The notes beneath the pieces are model-generated. The model saw only the letters and a list, made by a program, of their open reading frames with translations, was not told where the DNA came from and made no database searches. Shown here piece after piece: positions 16,984 to 25,871 of a stretch of DNA of 49,660 nucleotides. A program made the translations under genes and the position numbers. The DNA comes from Pseudoalteromonas peptidolytica (GTDB taxonomy: Bacteria > Pseudomonadota > Gammaproteobacteria > Enterobacterales > Alteromonadaceae), in assembly GCF_012641745.1 (NCBI RefSeq), contig NZ_WEHZ01000034.1:1-49660 (forward strand), given 5' to 3'. How positions within the stretch are numbered: the stretch's first letter is position 1; each line of letters begins with the position of its first letter.

Positions 16984-18419
16984 GTAATGTAGAGCAAAAT
17001 TTACTGACCAATAGCCAGCTGACGAGAGAGCAACTTACACAAACGCTTGATTATATTCACCAGCACAAAGTAAATTATGCCGATTTATACTTTCAATCGA
17101 GTCACCACGAAACCTGGGTACTTGAAGACGGTATAGTCAAAGATGGTAGCTACAATATTGAGCGTGGCGTTGGTGTGCGTGCCGTCAGTGGTGAAAAAAC
17201 GGGTTTTAGTTATTCAGATGCCATCAATATTGAAGCATTAAATAAAGCGGCTGAGGCTGCGCGTAGTATTGCACAAACTGGTGAAAGTCATAAAGTGCAA
17301 GTATTTAGCGATGTATCAGCACCAATCCAATTCCAACCAGCACAACCTATTACTAGCATGGCTGATGCTGATAAGGTGTCTCTGTTAAGAGAAATGGAGC
17401 AATGTATCCGTGACTTAGCACCAGAAGCACAACAAGTCGTTAGCTCATTATCCGCGGTATATGAAGAGGTGTTAATTGCTGCGAGTGACGGTACATTTGC
17501 GACCGATATTCGTCCATTAATTCGCTTAAATTGCTCAGTACTATTAGAGAAAAATGGTCGCCGTGAACGCGGCAGTGCTGGAGGTGGTGCGCGTTTAGAT
17601 TATGGCTACTTTAAGGAATTGGTAGATGGTGAACCTAGATGGATGCAGTTTGCAAAAGAAGCGGTAAGGCAAGCTCAAATTAATCTTGAAGCCATTGATG
17701 CTCCGGCAGGCACTATGCCTGTCGTCCTCGGTTCTGGTTGGCCTGGAGTTTTGTTGCATGAGGCTGTTGGACACGGCTTAGAAGGTGACTTTAACCGAAA
17801 AGGTGCATCAGCATTTAGCGGCCGTATTGGTGAACAAGTTGCTTCTAGCTTATGTACTGTGGTTGACGATGGTACGCTTGCTAATCGCAGAGGCTCTTTA
17901 AATATAGATGATGAAGGGACTCCAGCAGCTTACAACGTGCTGATTGAAAACGGTATTTTAAAAGGCTACATGCAGGACAAGCAAAATGCGAGCTTGATGG
18001 GAGTTGCGCCAACAGGTAATGCTCGTCGCGAGTCATATGCGCATCTACCTATGCCGAGAATGACAAATACCTACATGTTAGCGGGAGAGCATACGCAAGA
18101 GGAAATCATCCGCAGCGTTGATAAAGGCATATTTGCTAATAATTTTGGTGGCGGTCAGGTCGATATTACGTCTGGTAAGTTTGTATTTTCAGCTTCAGAA
18201 GCCTACCTAATCGAAAATGGCAAGATCACCCAACCGATTAAAGGAGCCACTTTGATTGGCAATGGCCCTGAAGTGATGAAAAAAGTTTCTATGGTTGGTA
18301 ATGATTTATCGTTAGATAGAGGTGTTGGTGTGTGTGGTAAAGATGGCCAAAGCGTTCCTGTTGGTGTTGGTCAGCCAAGCTTGAAAATTGATGAGCTAAC
18401 AGTGGGTGGCACCGCTTAA
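16980..18419 (+). CDS. tldD: Metalloprotease TldD
   Basis: TldD (479 residues) forms a heterodimer with TldE (PmbA, encoded at 19143) that degrades unstructured peptides and matures microcins and the CcdA antitoxin in E. coli. The zinc motif HExxxH is seen as HEAVGH at 260-265, followed by GLEGDFNRKGASAFSG. The C-terminal glycine-rich GNDLSLDRGVGVCGKDGQ is typical. A strong terminator follows the gene, so TldD and PmbA are transcribed separately although they work together. Confidence 0.97.
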   Translation: MSNVEQNLLTNSQLTREQLTQTLDYIHQHKVNYADLYFQSSHHETWVLEDGIVKDGSYNIERGVGVRAVSGEKTGFSYSDAINIEALNKAAEAARSIAQTGESHKVQVFSDVSAPIQFQPAQPITSMADADKVSLLREMEQCIRDLAPEAQQVVSSLSAVYEEVLIAASDGTFATDIRPLIRLNCSVLLEKNGRRERGSAGGGARLDYGYFKELVDGEPRWMQFAKEAVRQAQINLEAIDAPAGTMPVVLGSGWPGVLLHEAVGHGLEGDFNRKGASAFSGRIGEQVASSLCTVVDDGTLANRRGSLNIDDEGTPAAYNVLIENGILKGYMQDKQNASLMGVAPTGNARRESYAHLPMPRMTNTYMLAGEHTQEEIIRSVDKGIFANNFGGGQVDITSGKFVFSASEAYLIENGKITQPIKGATLIGNGPEVMKKVSMVGNDLSLDRGVGVCGKDGQSVPVGVGQPSLKIDELTVGGTA

Positions 18420-18437
18420 TACTATTTTGTAGACAAT

Positions 18438-18461
18438 AAAAAGGCGCTGATGCGCCTTTTT
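18438..18461. terminator. Bidirectional terminator between tldD and darP
   Basis: The stem AAAAAGGCGC / GCGCCTTTTT with a TGAT loop has a T tract on both strands. It can serve tldD on the plus strand and darP on the minus strand. Confidence 0.9.
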
Positions 18462-18486
18462 GTCCTTATTCATTGGCCCGGGTGAG

Positions 18487-19005
18487 CTATGGCATAATCA
18501 CTTCTTTTAAATATTGAAATAGCTCTCTGTACGCTTTACCAGGTTTCTCTGCCTTTAACTCTTTGCTTGCTTGGCGTGCCATTTGGCGCATTTTTTGGCG
18601 CTCAAGTTCAGGGTACTCTAGCAATAATTCGTTAATTTTACTGTCACCCTTGGCAATAACATCATCTCGAATATGCTCAATTTTATTGAGCAAAACGTCT
18701 GCTTGGTTGTTCTTATTAAGGAGTAAATCCATTGCCGCTTGAATATCATCAATGTTTGCAGTGGTACGTAACGTTTTCGAGATATAATTCATGTGACGGC
18801 GATAAGCATCTGTTTTGGCTCGGATCTTATCAGCAACGGCCATTGCTTCTTTGAGCTCGTCGGTTAAAGGGAGCTTCTCACGCTGTTTTTTACCCAGCCC
18901 TGCAATCTCACAGCCAAGCTCGTGTAATTCCTGCGCCTCACGTTTTAGCTCACTTTTGGAAACGTAAATAATCTCTTCTTCAGTCGGTTGCTCGTGTTTA
19001 GCCAT
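18487..19005 (-). CDS. darP: Ribosome-associated protein DarP (YjgA, DUF615)
   Basis: This 172-residue basic, highly helical protein belongs to the DUF615/YjgA family, renamed DarP in E. coli for a role in late assembly of the 50S subunit. Characteristic segments are EEIIYVSKSELKREAQELHELG, near the N-terminus, and RRHMNYISKTLR in the middle. It is single-gene, convergent with tldD across a shared terminator and divergent from pmbA, a common arrangement in Shewanella and Pseudoalteromonas. Confidence 0.93.
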   Translation of the reverse strand: MAKHEQPTEEEIIYVSKSELKREAQELHELGCEIAGLGKKQREKLPLTDELKEAMAVADKIRAKTDAYRRHMNYISKTLRTTANIDDIQAAMDLLLNKNNQADVLLNKIEHIRDDVIAKGDSKINELLLEYPELERQKMRQMARQASKELKAEKPGKAYRELFQYLKEVIMP

Positions 19006-19142
19006 TGCTCTTGTCTATACTTTGAATAATTAAGGTCTCTAACCCTAGAGTATACCACAATTGATCACTACAATAGTGAGTAGCTGTGTTAGCATATTAA
19101 CTTAATCAGCTTTAGTCAGATGAGCAAGCGGACAAGGTATCT

Positions 19143-20492
19143 ATGACTCAACCTCAACAACACCCAATATTTAGCCAAATTGATGATGTAAAAAATGCTG
19201 TTGCTGAAGTACTTGCACAGGCAAAAAAACTAGGAGCAACCTCCGCTGAGGCTGCAATGTCAAGTACCTCAGGGTTATCTGTAAGTACGCGTATGGGAGA
19301 GGTTGAAACCATTGAATTTAACCAAGATGGTGGGCTGGGGATAAGTGTATATGTTGGCAACCACAAAGGTTCTGCATCGACAGCTGATCTTAGCCCTAAG
19401 GCATTGCGCTCGGTTGTAGAAAAGGCAATCGATATCGCCAAGTTTACATCGGATGATCCTTGTAATGGGGTCGCAGATGAGGCGCTATTGGAAATGTCTC
19501 CTCCTGGACTAGATCTATTTCACCCGTGGGAAGTTTCTCCGGATGAAGCCATAGAGCAGTGTATCGCGGCGGAAAAAGCAGCGCTTGACTACGACCCCAG
19601 AATAGTTAACTCGGATGGTGCGAGTTTATCCAGTCACCAAGGGATCCGAGTGTATGGTAATAGTCATGGACTGATCGCGGGCTTTCCACGAACAAGACAC
19701 AGTTTAAGCACTATGGTAATAGGGAAAGAAGCAGAGCAAATGCAAAGAGACTCTGCGTTTACGCTTTCCCGCGTACATACTGAGCTTAAATCTGCTAATG
19801 CTGTTGGACTTGAAGCGGCTCAGTCGACGTTAGCGAAGCTAGGTAGTCAAAAGCTATCTACACGCAAAGTGCCTGTGATTTTCCGCGCTGATATTGCCAA
19901 TAGCTTATTTGGACACTTAGTGTCAGCCATTGGTGGTGGCGCTTTGTATCGAAAATCAAGTTTCTTAATGGACTCTTTAGATACTCAAATTTTTAATACT
20001 TGTGTCAATATCGAAGAGAAGCCTCATTTGCTGCAAGGGTTAGCATCAAGCCCATTTGATAGTGAAGGAGTGAAAACAATAGATCGTGAAATTATCACAG
20101 ACGGTGTACTGAATACTTACTTATTGGCAAGTTATGCGGCGCGCAGGATGAATATGCAAGCTACAGGGCATGCTGGTGGTATACATAATTGGCTAGTAAA
20201 ACCTACCCATGATGACTTGAGCGCTTTACTGGCGACTATGGGCACAGGTTTACTGGTAACCGAGTTGATGGGACAGGGGGTCAATACGGTAACTGGTGAC
20301 TACTCAAGAGGTGCAGCAGGGTTTTGGGTAGAAAATGGTGTGATACAGTATCCTGTCAGTGAAATCACGATTGCAGGTAATCTAAAAGACATGTTTGCCA
20401 ACATTGAAGGGTTAGGTGGTGATATCGAATGCCGAGGCGCGGTACAAACTGGTTCGGTGCTACTCAATAGCATGCAGATTGCAGGAGAATAA
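19143..20492 (+). CDS. pmbA: Metalloprotease subunit PmbA (TldE)
   Basis: PmbA/TldE (449 residues) is the non-zinc partner of TldD. It has the U62/TldD fold with NQDGGLGISVYVGNHKGSAST near residue 60 and the C-terminal YSRGAAGFWVENG, VSEITIAGNLKDMF and RGAVQTGSVLL patterns. No HExxxH motif is present, as expected for TldE. It has its own upstream region after darP and ends in a shared terminator. Confidence 0.96.
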   Translation: MTQPQQHPIFSQIDDVKNAVAEVLAQAKKLGATSAEAAMSSTSGLSVSTRMGEVETIEFNQDGGLGISVYVGNHKGSASTADLSPKALRSVVEKAIDIAKFTSDDPCNGVADEALLEMSPPGLDLFHPWEVSPDEAIEQCIAAEKAALDYDPRIVNSDGASLSSHQGIRVYGNSHGLIAGFPRTRHSLSTMVIGKEAEQMQRDSAFTLSRVHTELKSANAVGLEAAQSTLAKLGSQKLSTRKVPVIFRADIANSLFGHLVSAIGGGALYRKSSFLMDSLDTQIFNTCVNIEEKPHLLQGLASSPFDSEGVKTIDREIITDGVLNTYLLASYAARRMNMQATGHAGGIHNWLVKPTHDDLSALLATMGTGLLVTELMGQGVNTVTGDYSRGAAGFWVENGVIQYPVSEITIAGNLKDMFANIEGLGGDIECRGAVQTGSVLLNSMQIAGE

Positions 20493-20509
20493 CACTGCAC
20501 CCTATTAAG

Positions 20510-20535
20510 TAATGCTGGCGGTATTGCCAGCATTA
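20510..20535. terminator. Terminator between convergent pmbA and mgtE
   Basis: The 10-bp stem TAATGCTGGC / GCCAGCATTA with a 6-nt loop lies between two convergent stop codons. T tracts are weak on both sides (ATCTGTCATT on the plus strand), so its efficiency is uncertain. Confidence 0.6.
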
Positions 20536-20545
20536 TCTGTCATTG

Positions 20546-21904
20546 TTAAACGAGCAGCCAAGTTGCAGTGCCAAGGAATGCAAAAATTCCGACAATATCA
20601 GTGACTGTTGTTAGCACCACACTTCCTGCTAGAGCAGGGTCGATATTCATTTTTTTCAGCATAATTGGGATACTTGCACCAGCAATACCCGCTGCGACTA
20701 AATTCATAAACATAGCGAAGGCGATGACTGCACCGAGTGTGAAATCCCACTGCCACACTGCAATGACACCCGCGATTAACAACGACCATAGCAACCCATT
20801 TAACGCACCAATGGCCAGCTCTTTACCCATTAAAAACTTCTGGTTGGTTTGATTGATATGACCAAGGGCTATACCACGAATAACCAGTGTTAACGTTTGA
20901 CTACCTGCAACCCCACCCATACTTGGTACGATGCCATTTAGTACTGCAAGGATTGGCAAAATATCTAAAGTACCTTCGAAAAAGCTGGCGACGAATGCTG
21001 CCATTAACGCTGTAAGCAAGTTTATGCCCAGCCAAATTGAACGGCGCTTGCTACTTTTAAGAACAGGAGCAAAGGTGTCTTCCTCGTCCTCAAGACCGGC
21101 CATACTTAATAGACTGTGCTCGGCATCTTCACGAATAACATCGACCACATCATCAATGGTAACACGGCCGAGAAGGTGGGCATTATCGTCAACGACAGGA
21201 GCTGAAATCCAGTTATGACGCTCAAACAGTTGTGCAACCTCAGATTCATCCATGGAGATAGGAATGGTTTCCTTATCTTCATCCATCAACTCGCGAACAA
21301 TACTATCTGGTGAATTAGTGAGTAAAATATTGACAGGTAGCGTGCCTAAAAAGCAGTTATCTTTATCCACGACATACAGCTCATCAGTACCATCAGGTAG
21401 CTCACCTTTGAGGCGAAGGTACCTAAATACCACTTCCAAAGTGACATCTGGCCGTATAGTGACCGTATCTGTGCTCATCAGAGCGCCAGCGGAGTTCTCC
21501 TTGTAGGATAATGCCTGTGTAGCACGCTCTCTATCCTGTGTATCCATCGCACCGATAACATCCTGATAAACGGTATCAGGAAGGCTACGAAGGACATCAC
21601 CTAAGTCATCATCATCCATGTCTTCGGTTGCAGCTGCGATAAGCTCAGGTTCCATCTGAGCGATGATCCCCAGCCTTACATCCTCAGACAGTTCCTCGAG
21701 CACATCCCCTTGAATATCTGGGTCAACAAGTTGCCAGAGCATAGAGCGAACTTTATGAGGTGATGACTCTAGTAGGAGTGCGGTATCACAAGGAGCGGTT
21801 TCTGCTAGCATACGCCTTACTTGAACAAACTGACCACTGTTTAAGGCTTTGGTAACCTTTTGAAGTTGCTCCAGTGTATAGTCTTGTTCAAATACTTCAG
21901 GCAT
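20546..21904 (-). CDS. mgtE: Magnesium transporter MgtE
   Basis: MgtE (452 residues) is a homodimeric Mg2+ channel gated by cytosolic Mg2+. The acidic N-domain with superhelical repeats (about 15-120: LLLESSPHKVRSMLWQLVD, EDMDDDDLGDVL) is followed by two CBS domains (about 130-245). Five transmembrane helices follow, with the pore motif region GGVAGSQTLTLVIRGIALG and the C-terminal FLGTATWLLV. The ATG at 21904 is chosen because AAGGA lies six bases upstream; the longer frame to 21961 has no support. It lies downstream of npr on the same strand, but 517 repeat-rich bases separate them, so it probably has its own promoter. Confidence 0.95.
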   Translation of the reverse strand: MPEVFEQDYTLEQLQKVTKALNSGQFVQVRRMLAETAPCDTALLLESSPHKVRSMLWQLVDPDIQGDVLEELSEDVRLGIIAQMEPELIAAATEDMDDDDLGDVLRSLPDTVYQDVIGAMDTQDRERATQALSYKENSAGALMSTDTVTIRPDVTLEVVFRYLRLKGELPDGTDELYVVDKDNCFLGTLPVNILLTNSPDSIVRELMDEDKETIPISMDESEVAQLFERHNWISAPVVDDNAHLLGRVTIDDVVDVIREDAEHSLLSMAGLEDEEDTFAPVLKSSKRRSIWLGINLLTALMAAFVASFFEGTLDILPILAVLNGIVPSMGGVAGSQTLTLVIRGIALGHINQTNQKFLMGKELAIGALNGLLWSLLIAGVIAVWQWDFTLGAVIAFAMFMNLVAAGIAGASIPIMLKKMNIDPALAGSVVLTTVTDIVGIFAFLGTATWLLV

Positions 21905-22089
21905 ACGCGTCCTTTTTGATAATGTTGACAGTAAATGATAGTGTTTTGCTCGCCCCAACATGCTGTAATGTATTCAGAAACCATGTCTTGTAAAAATGTG
22001 ACACAATATATTTCCGTGGGTGGGCTGCCGGTTTATTCTAGCTTTATTTATTATAAATGAATTACCACCTCAACCGACTCAAAACTGGG
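21905..22089. other. mgtE upstream region with no gene
   Basis: This AT-rich sequence lies upstream of mgtE on the minus strand and leads into the repeats beginning at 22090. I see no coding frame. No M-box-like riboswitch structure was recognised by eye, though that family is hard to exclude without folding. Confidence 0.4.
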
Positions 22090-22243
22090 ATATACCATAC
22101 TAGCTTCGTTTAGCCTCATGTATCGAAATAATCAACCTCAGCTTAGGAGCATTAATTTATTCTAAATAAGAGTTTTTTTAACGCAGTTACTAGCGTCAGG
22201 CTTACCCCTTCAAATTGAGCAAGTATTAAGACAGTTGGTATCA
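22090..22243 (-). repeat. MITE-like intergenic repeat, family 1, copy B (about 154 bp)
   Basis: Read on the minus strand this begins TGATACCAACTGTCTTAATA and continues CTTGCTCAATTTGAAGGGGT. It shares long stretches with copy A at 2661-2822, including GACGCTA, GCGTTAAAAA and CTTATTTAGAA in the same order and spacing. The far end (TATACCAT near 22091) looks like a decayed terminal repeat. Nearly equal length (about 154 against 162) supports one family. Confidence 0.65.
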
Positions 22244-22244
22244 C

Positions 22245-22274
22245 GCCCTTCTAGCAGCCAGTTTTAGCGCTAAC
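22245..22274 (+). repeat. Dispersed intergenic repeat, family 2, short copy
   Basis: GCCCTTCTAGCAG followed by GTTTTAGCGCTAAC matches the reverse complement of the right part of the element at 44954-45051 at 26 of 30 positions. It directly abuts family 1 copy B. The rest of the interval to 22421 (ending in AT-rich sequence) shows no gene. Confidence 0.55.
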
Positions 22275-22421
22275 AGCCACTACAGTGTAACGCAGTTTTC
22301 TTTGTTCTACCAAGGTTTACAGGCGAGTAGGCGAGACTTATTTAATTGAATTTGCGTATCGAAGTGTAGCACATGTTATATGAATTGGTGCTGACACAAT
22401 ACCTGTTACGGTTGTGGGGAG

Positions 22422-22691
22422 TTATTCTGATTCATTGAACTTATTGTGGATCAGCATACCGATAGCATCCAGTGCGGGCTGCGCATCAGGGCCGCTACAC
22501 ACAACTTTAACTTCTTTACCTTGGCTGCTCTCCAGAAGTAGCAGTGCCAGAACGCTATCCGCTGACGCGCTTTTATCGCCCTGATATAAAGTCACCTCTG
22601 CATCAAACTGAACGGCAAGCTGAGCCAGTTCAGTCGCTGCTCGAGCATGTAATCCAAGCTTATTTTGGATTAAAAATGTATCTTCACACAT
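22422..22691 (-). CDS. npr: Nitrogen-PTS phosphocarrier NPr
   Basis: This 89-residue HPr-like protein carries phosphate from EI-Ntr (PtsP) to EIIA-Ntr (PtsN). The phosphorylated histidine is His15 in NKLGLHARAATELAQ. Residues around SADSVLALLLLESSQG match the second conserved HPr region. The ATG at 22691 is preferred over a GTG at 22706; it overlaps the rapZ end by eight bases and places the active histidine at the family's usual position. It is the last gene of the rpoN-hpf-ptsN-rapZ-npr operon. Confidence 0.93.
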   Translation of the reverse strand: MCEDTFLIQNKLGLHARAATELAQLAVQFDAEVTLYQGDKSASADSVLALLLLESSQGKEVKVVCSGPDAQPALDAIGMLIHNKFNESE

Positions 22692-23556
22692 TATTCTCTT
22701 GCTCACGATGGCGGATTTTTACGTTAGAGTGTGTTTTTGCAAAGCGCTCACCAATCGTTTGTGCTAAATAAACAGAGCGGTGCTGGCCACCAGTACAGCC
22801 TATAGCTATGGTTAAGTAGCTACGGTTGTTTCGTTCAAGGTGTGGCAACCAAGTTTGGACAAACGTTTGAATTTGCCAAGTAAATTTCTGCACTATGCTA
22901 TGACTTGAGAGATAGTCTTTTACCGGCTGATCTAGCCCTGTTAATGGCTTTAGCTCTGGTTCCCAGTGCGGGTTTGGTAAAAAACGCGCATCAAATACGT
23001 AATCTGCTTGTTTTGGAATACCGTGCTTGAAGCCAAAAGATTCAAAGGTAATGATAAGTTGTTTATTTTTCTGACCTAAAATCTTTTCACGAATATCTTC
23101 TGCCAGTTGGTGCACGCTGAGGCTGGTAGTATCAATTAAGAAGTCAGCTCTAGTCGTCAATACATTTAACAGCTCACGCTCTTTTTTAATTGCAACGTCT
23201 AAAGGCAGGTTGTGTATTGATAATGGATGCAAACGGCGCGTTTCTGAAAAACGTTTAATGAGCGTCTGATCATCGCTGTCTAGATAAAACAGGATTGGTT
23301 TAGCAAAACCTGGTAAGTACTCGAGTATATCGTTGAACTCATCTTGTTCTTTGGGGAGGTTGCGGACATCGATACTAACAGCAACTTTGTTGTAGTTGTC
23401 AGAAACACTACGAACTAAAGAGGGGAGTAAATTAACCGGAATATTGTCGACACAATAGTAGCCTAAATCTTCTAATACTCGAAGTGCTACAGACTTACCA
23501 GAACCAGAACGGCCACTGATAATGATAAGCTCGAGTCCTTTTTCTTCATCACTCAT
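22684..23556 (-). CDS. rapZ: RNase adapter protein RapZ
   Basis: RapZ (290 residues) is a P-loop protein that, in E. coli, delivers the sRNA GlmZ to RNase E and so tunes GlmS and amino-sugar supply to the envelope. Walker A is GRSGSGKS (15-22). The C-terminal RNA and metabolite-binding domain contains IAIGCTGGQHRSVYLA. The ATG at 23556 is chosen, with AAGGTG six bases upstream; a GTG three codons earlier is possible. The start overlaps the ptsN stop by eight bases. Confidence 0.96.
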   Translation of the reverse strand: MSDEEKGLELIIISGRSGSGKSVALRVLEDLGYYCVDNIPVNLLPSLVRSVSDNYNKVAVSIDVRNLPKEQDEFNDILEYLPGFAKPILFYLDSDDQTLIKRFSETRRLHPLSIHNLPLDVAIKKERELLNVLTTRADFLIDTTSLSVHQLAEDIREKILGQKNKQLIITFESFGFKHGIPKQADYVFDARFLPNPHWEPELKPLTGLDQPVKDYLSSHSIVQKFTWQIQTFVQTWLPHLERNNRSYLTIAIGCTGGQHRSVYLAQTIGERFAKTHSNVKIRHREQENNV

Positions 23557-24007
23557 CAAATTCACCTTGGATCACTGCATATAACTCATCGTCATTTTTC
23601 GCTTGCCTGAGCATTTTGCAAAATGACTTATTTTTGAGTGTATCAGCAATCGCAGCTAAGGTCTTTAAGTGTTGTTGATTATCTCCTTCAGGTACGATGA
23701 ATGCGACAAAAATATCGACAGGCTGTTTGTCGATCGCCTCAAACGGGATCCCTTGTTCGCTTACCAAGACCATCGCCAGTATTTTATCAATACCTTCAAG
23801 TCGCCCATGAGGAATTGCGATCCCTTTACCTATACCTGTACTTCCCAGCTTTTCTCGTGCCATAAGGGCATCTAAGATAGTGTGCTGGCTGGTATCAGGG
23901 ATTTGGCTATGCGCTAATTCGCTAATGTATTCGAGAATACGTTTTTTGCTACTAAAAAGGACCGCAGCTTTGCTACAGTCCTTATTCACTAATTCACTTA
24001 ATTTCAT
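23549..24007 (-). CDS. ptsN: Nitrogen-PTS regulatory EIIA protein PtsN
   Basis: PtsN (152 residues) is EIIA-Ntr, the output protein of the nitrogen phosphotransferase chain, which in E. coli regulates potassium transport and other targets by its phosphorylation state. The phosphorylated histidine is His67 in GIAIPHGRL. It follows hpf by one base and overlaps rapZ, so it is inside a tightly coupled operon. Confidence 0.96.
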   Translation of the reverse strand: MKLSELVNKDCSKAAVLFSSKKRILEYISELAHSQIPDTSQHTILDALMAREKLGSTGIGKGIAIPHGRLEGIDKILAMVLVSEQGIPFEAIDKQPVDIFVAFIVPEGDNQQHLKTLAAIADTLKNKSFCKMLRQAKNDDELYAVIQGEFDE

Positions 24008-24008
24008 T

Positions 24009-24296
24009 TTAGTGTCGAGTGAGCTTCTCTTTGTGTTTAATTACTTGACGGTCTAGTTTGTCAATCAGGCCATCAATTGCTGCATACATGTCTTGATGCT
24101 CTGTTGATGCAAATAGCTCGCCGCCATTTACGTGCAATGTTGCTTCTGCTTTTTGAACTAGTTTTTCGACATCAAGGATCACATGAACGTTATTGATATG
24201 ATCAAAGTGCCTCTCAAGCTTCGCAAACTTGTTGGTGACATAATCTCTTAAAGAGTCAGTGATTTCTACATGGCGACCAGTTAAATTTAGTTGCAT
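24009..24296 (-). CDS. hpf: Ribosome hibernation-promoting factor HPF
   Basis: This 95-residue short-form HPF stabilises dimeric inactive 70S ribosomes in stationary phase. The beta-alpha-beta S30AE fold is seen from MQLNLTGRHVEITDSLRDYV onward, with the basic C-terminus KLDRQVIKHKEKL. There is no C-terminal dimerisation domain, which identifies the short gammaproteobacterial form. The second ATG (24296) is preferred by comparison with E. coli; ATG at 24302 has AAGGA closer and is possible. It sits between rpoN and ptsN as in most gammaproteobacteria. Confidence 0.94.
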   Translation of the reverse strand: MQLNLTGRHVEITDSLRDYVTNKFAKLERHFDHINNVHVILDVEKLVQKAEATLHVNGGELFASTEHQDMYAAIDGLIDKLDRQVIKHKEKLTRH

Positions 24297-24325
24297 AAGC
24301 ATTTTTCCTTCTTGTGTTTAACGTC

Positions 24326-25825
24326 TTATATCAAGCTTTTACGCTGATTTGACGGTGGAATGGCTAGGGATTCACGATATTTTGCAATCGTGCGTCTCGC
24401 TACCTTAATTCCTTGTTCAGCTAAAATATCTGCAATTTTGCTATCACTTAATGGTTTAGCAGTGTTTTCCGCAGCTATTAGCTTTTTGATGAGTGCTCGT
24501 ATTGCTGTTGAGGAGCACTCACCTCCATTTTCGGTACTGACATGGCTTGAGAAGAAATACTTCAGCTCAAATATGCCCCTTGGTGTGTGCATGTACTTTT
24601 GGGTGGTGACACGAGAAATCGTAGATTCGTGCATATCAACCATCTCTGCGACATCGTTTAACACCATAGGTCTCATCGCTTCGGGGCCATGTTCAAAGAA
24701 TGCCTGTTGTTGTTGCACAATGCAATTGGTAACTTTCAATAAAGTGTCATTGCGACTTTCTAAGCTCTTAATAAACCACTTTGCTTCTTGAAGGTGTGAG
24801 CGAATAAACTGGCTATCAGTACTCGATTTAGCAGTTCTCGACATCGCAGCGTAGTGGTCATTTACTCTAATCTTAGGCATCGCATCAGGGTTTAGCTCTA
24901 CAACCCAGCGGCCTTTCACTTTTTTTACCGACACATCTGGAATAACGTATTCTGGTTCTTCATGAATAATACTCGCAGCTGGCTTAGGGTTAAGACTGTG
25001 GATCAGCGTCATAACTTCTTTTAGCTCAGCTTCTTTTAAGCGCGTTTTTTTCGCCAAGGTACGGTAATCACGGCTCGCAAGTAAATCAATGTGCTCGGTC
25101 AGGATCATCTTGGTTTCGGTGATCCACGGTGTGTCAGGTGCAAATTGATTTAACTGAATACATAAACATTCTTGCAAACTTCGTGCAGCAATACCGACAG
25201 GGTCAAACAACTGGATACGTTTAAGTACGGCTTCGACTTCATCCAACTCTACCGGCTCTTCACTGTTTTCATCATTGATACTTTCTAAAATATCTTCACA
25301 GGAAAGCGTTAAAATGCCAGACAGATCTACCGCTTCGATGATGGCAATAGCAATGGCTCTATCTGTTGGGCTAAATGGCGTAAGTTCTAACTGCCACATT
25401 AGGTAGTCGTGTAGTGATTCGGAAGTTTCTCCCTGGTAGACGTTATCATCATCAGGTAAAGGAGCTGCGCTTGATGCTGGTGCAGCACTCATATATTCAT
25501 CCCAAGTCACATCCATGGCAAGATCATCACTAACCGTTTCTTTGCTCATGGCGGTATCTGAGTCCATTTCATACTCGCTGACAGGCGCTTCATCTGAGCT
25601 TTGCTGACTATCGTCCGTATTATTTTTATCTTGGCTGTGTTGTTCAGTACTTTCTGCGTCTGCGGTATCGCCTTCTTCCACTTCCAATAGTGGGTTGCTG
25701 TCCAACGCTTCTTGTATTTCTTGCTGTAGATCCAACGTACTAAGCTGCAACAGGCGTATGGCTTGTTGCAGTTGTGGAGTCATTGTAAGTTGCTGCCCCA
25801 TGCGCAGCTGTAATGATTGCCTCAT
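24326..25825 (-). CDS. rpoN: RNA polymerase sigma-54 factor RpoN
   Basis: RpoN (499 residues) directs RNA polymerase to -24/-12 promoters that need AAA+ activators. Region I is the Gln/Leu-rich N-terminus (LRMGQQLTMTPQLQQAIRLL). An acidic region II follows (about 50-110, many Asp/Glu). The core-binding and helix-turn-helix parts come next, and the RpoN box ARRTIAKYRESL lies near residue 480. It is 46 bases downstream of lptB on the same strand. Confidence 0.97.
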   Translation of the reverse strand: MRQSLQLRMGQQLTMTPQLQQAIRLLQLSTLDLQQEIQEALDSNPLLEVEEGDTADAESTEQHSQDKNNTDDSQQSSDEAPVSEYEMDSDTAMSKETVSDDLAMDVTWDEYMSAAPASSAAPLPDDDNVYQGETSESLHDYLMWQLELTPFSPTDRAIAIAIIEAVDLSGILTLSCEDILESINDENSEEPVELDEVEAVLKRIQLFDPVGIAARSLQECLCIQLNQFAPDTPWITETKMILTEHIDLLASRDYRTLAKKTRLKEAELKEVMTLIHSLNPKPAASIIHEEPEYVIPDVSVKKVKGRWVVELNPDAMPKIRVNDHYAAMSRTAKSSTDSQFIRSHLQEAKWFIKSLESRNDTLLKVTNCIVQQQQAFFEHGPEAMRPMVLNDVAEMVDMHESTISRVTTQKYMHTPRGIFELKYFFSSHVSTENGGECSSTAIRALIKKLIAAENTAKPLSDSKIADILAEQGIKVARRTIAKYRESLAIPPSNQRKSLI

Positions 25826-25871
25826 GTATCTCTAACAATCCCTTTTAACAGTTATTAATACTACGTCTTAA

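Noticed and set aside
24360..24791. 143-codon plus-strand open frame over rpoN
   Set aside because: It lies opposite the conserved sigma-54 C-terminal region, including the RpoN box, and has no independent support.
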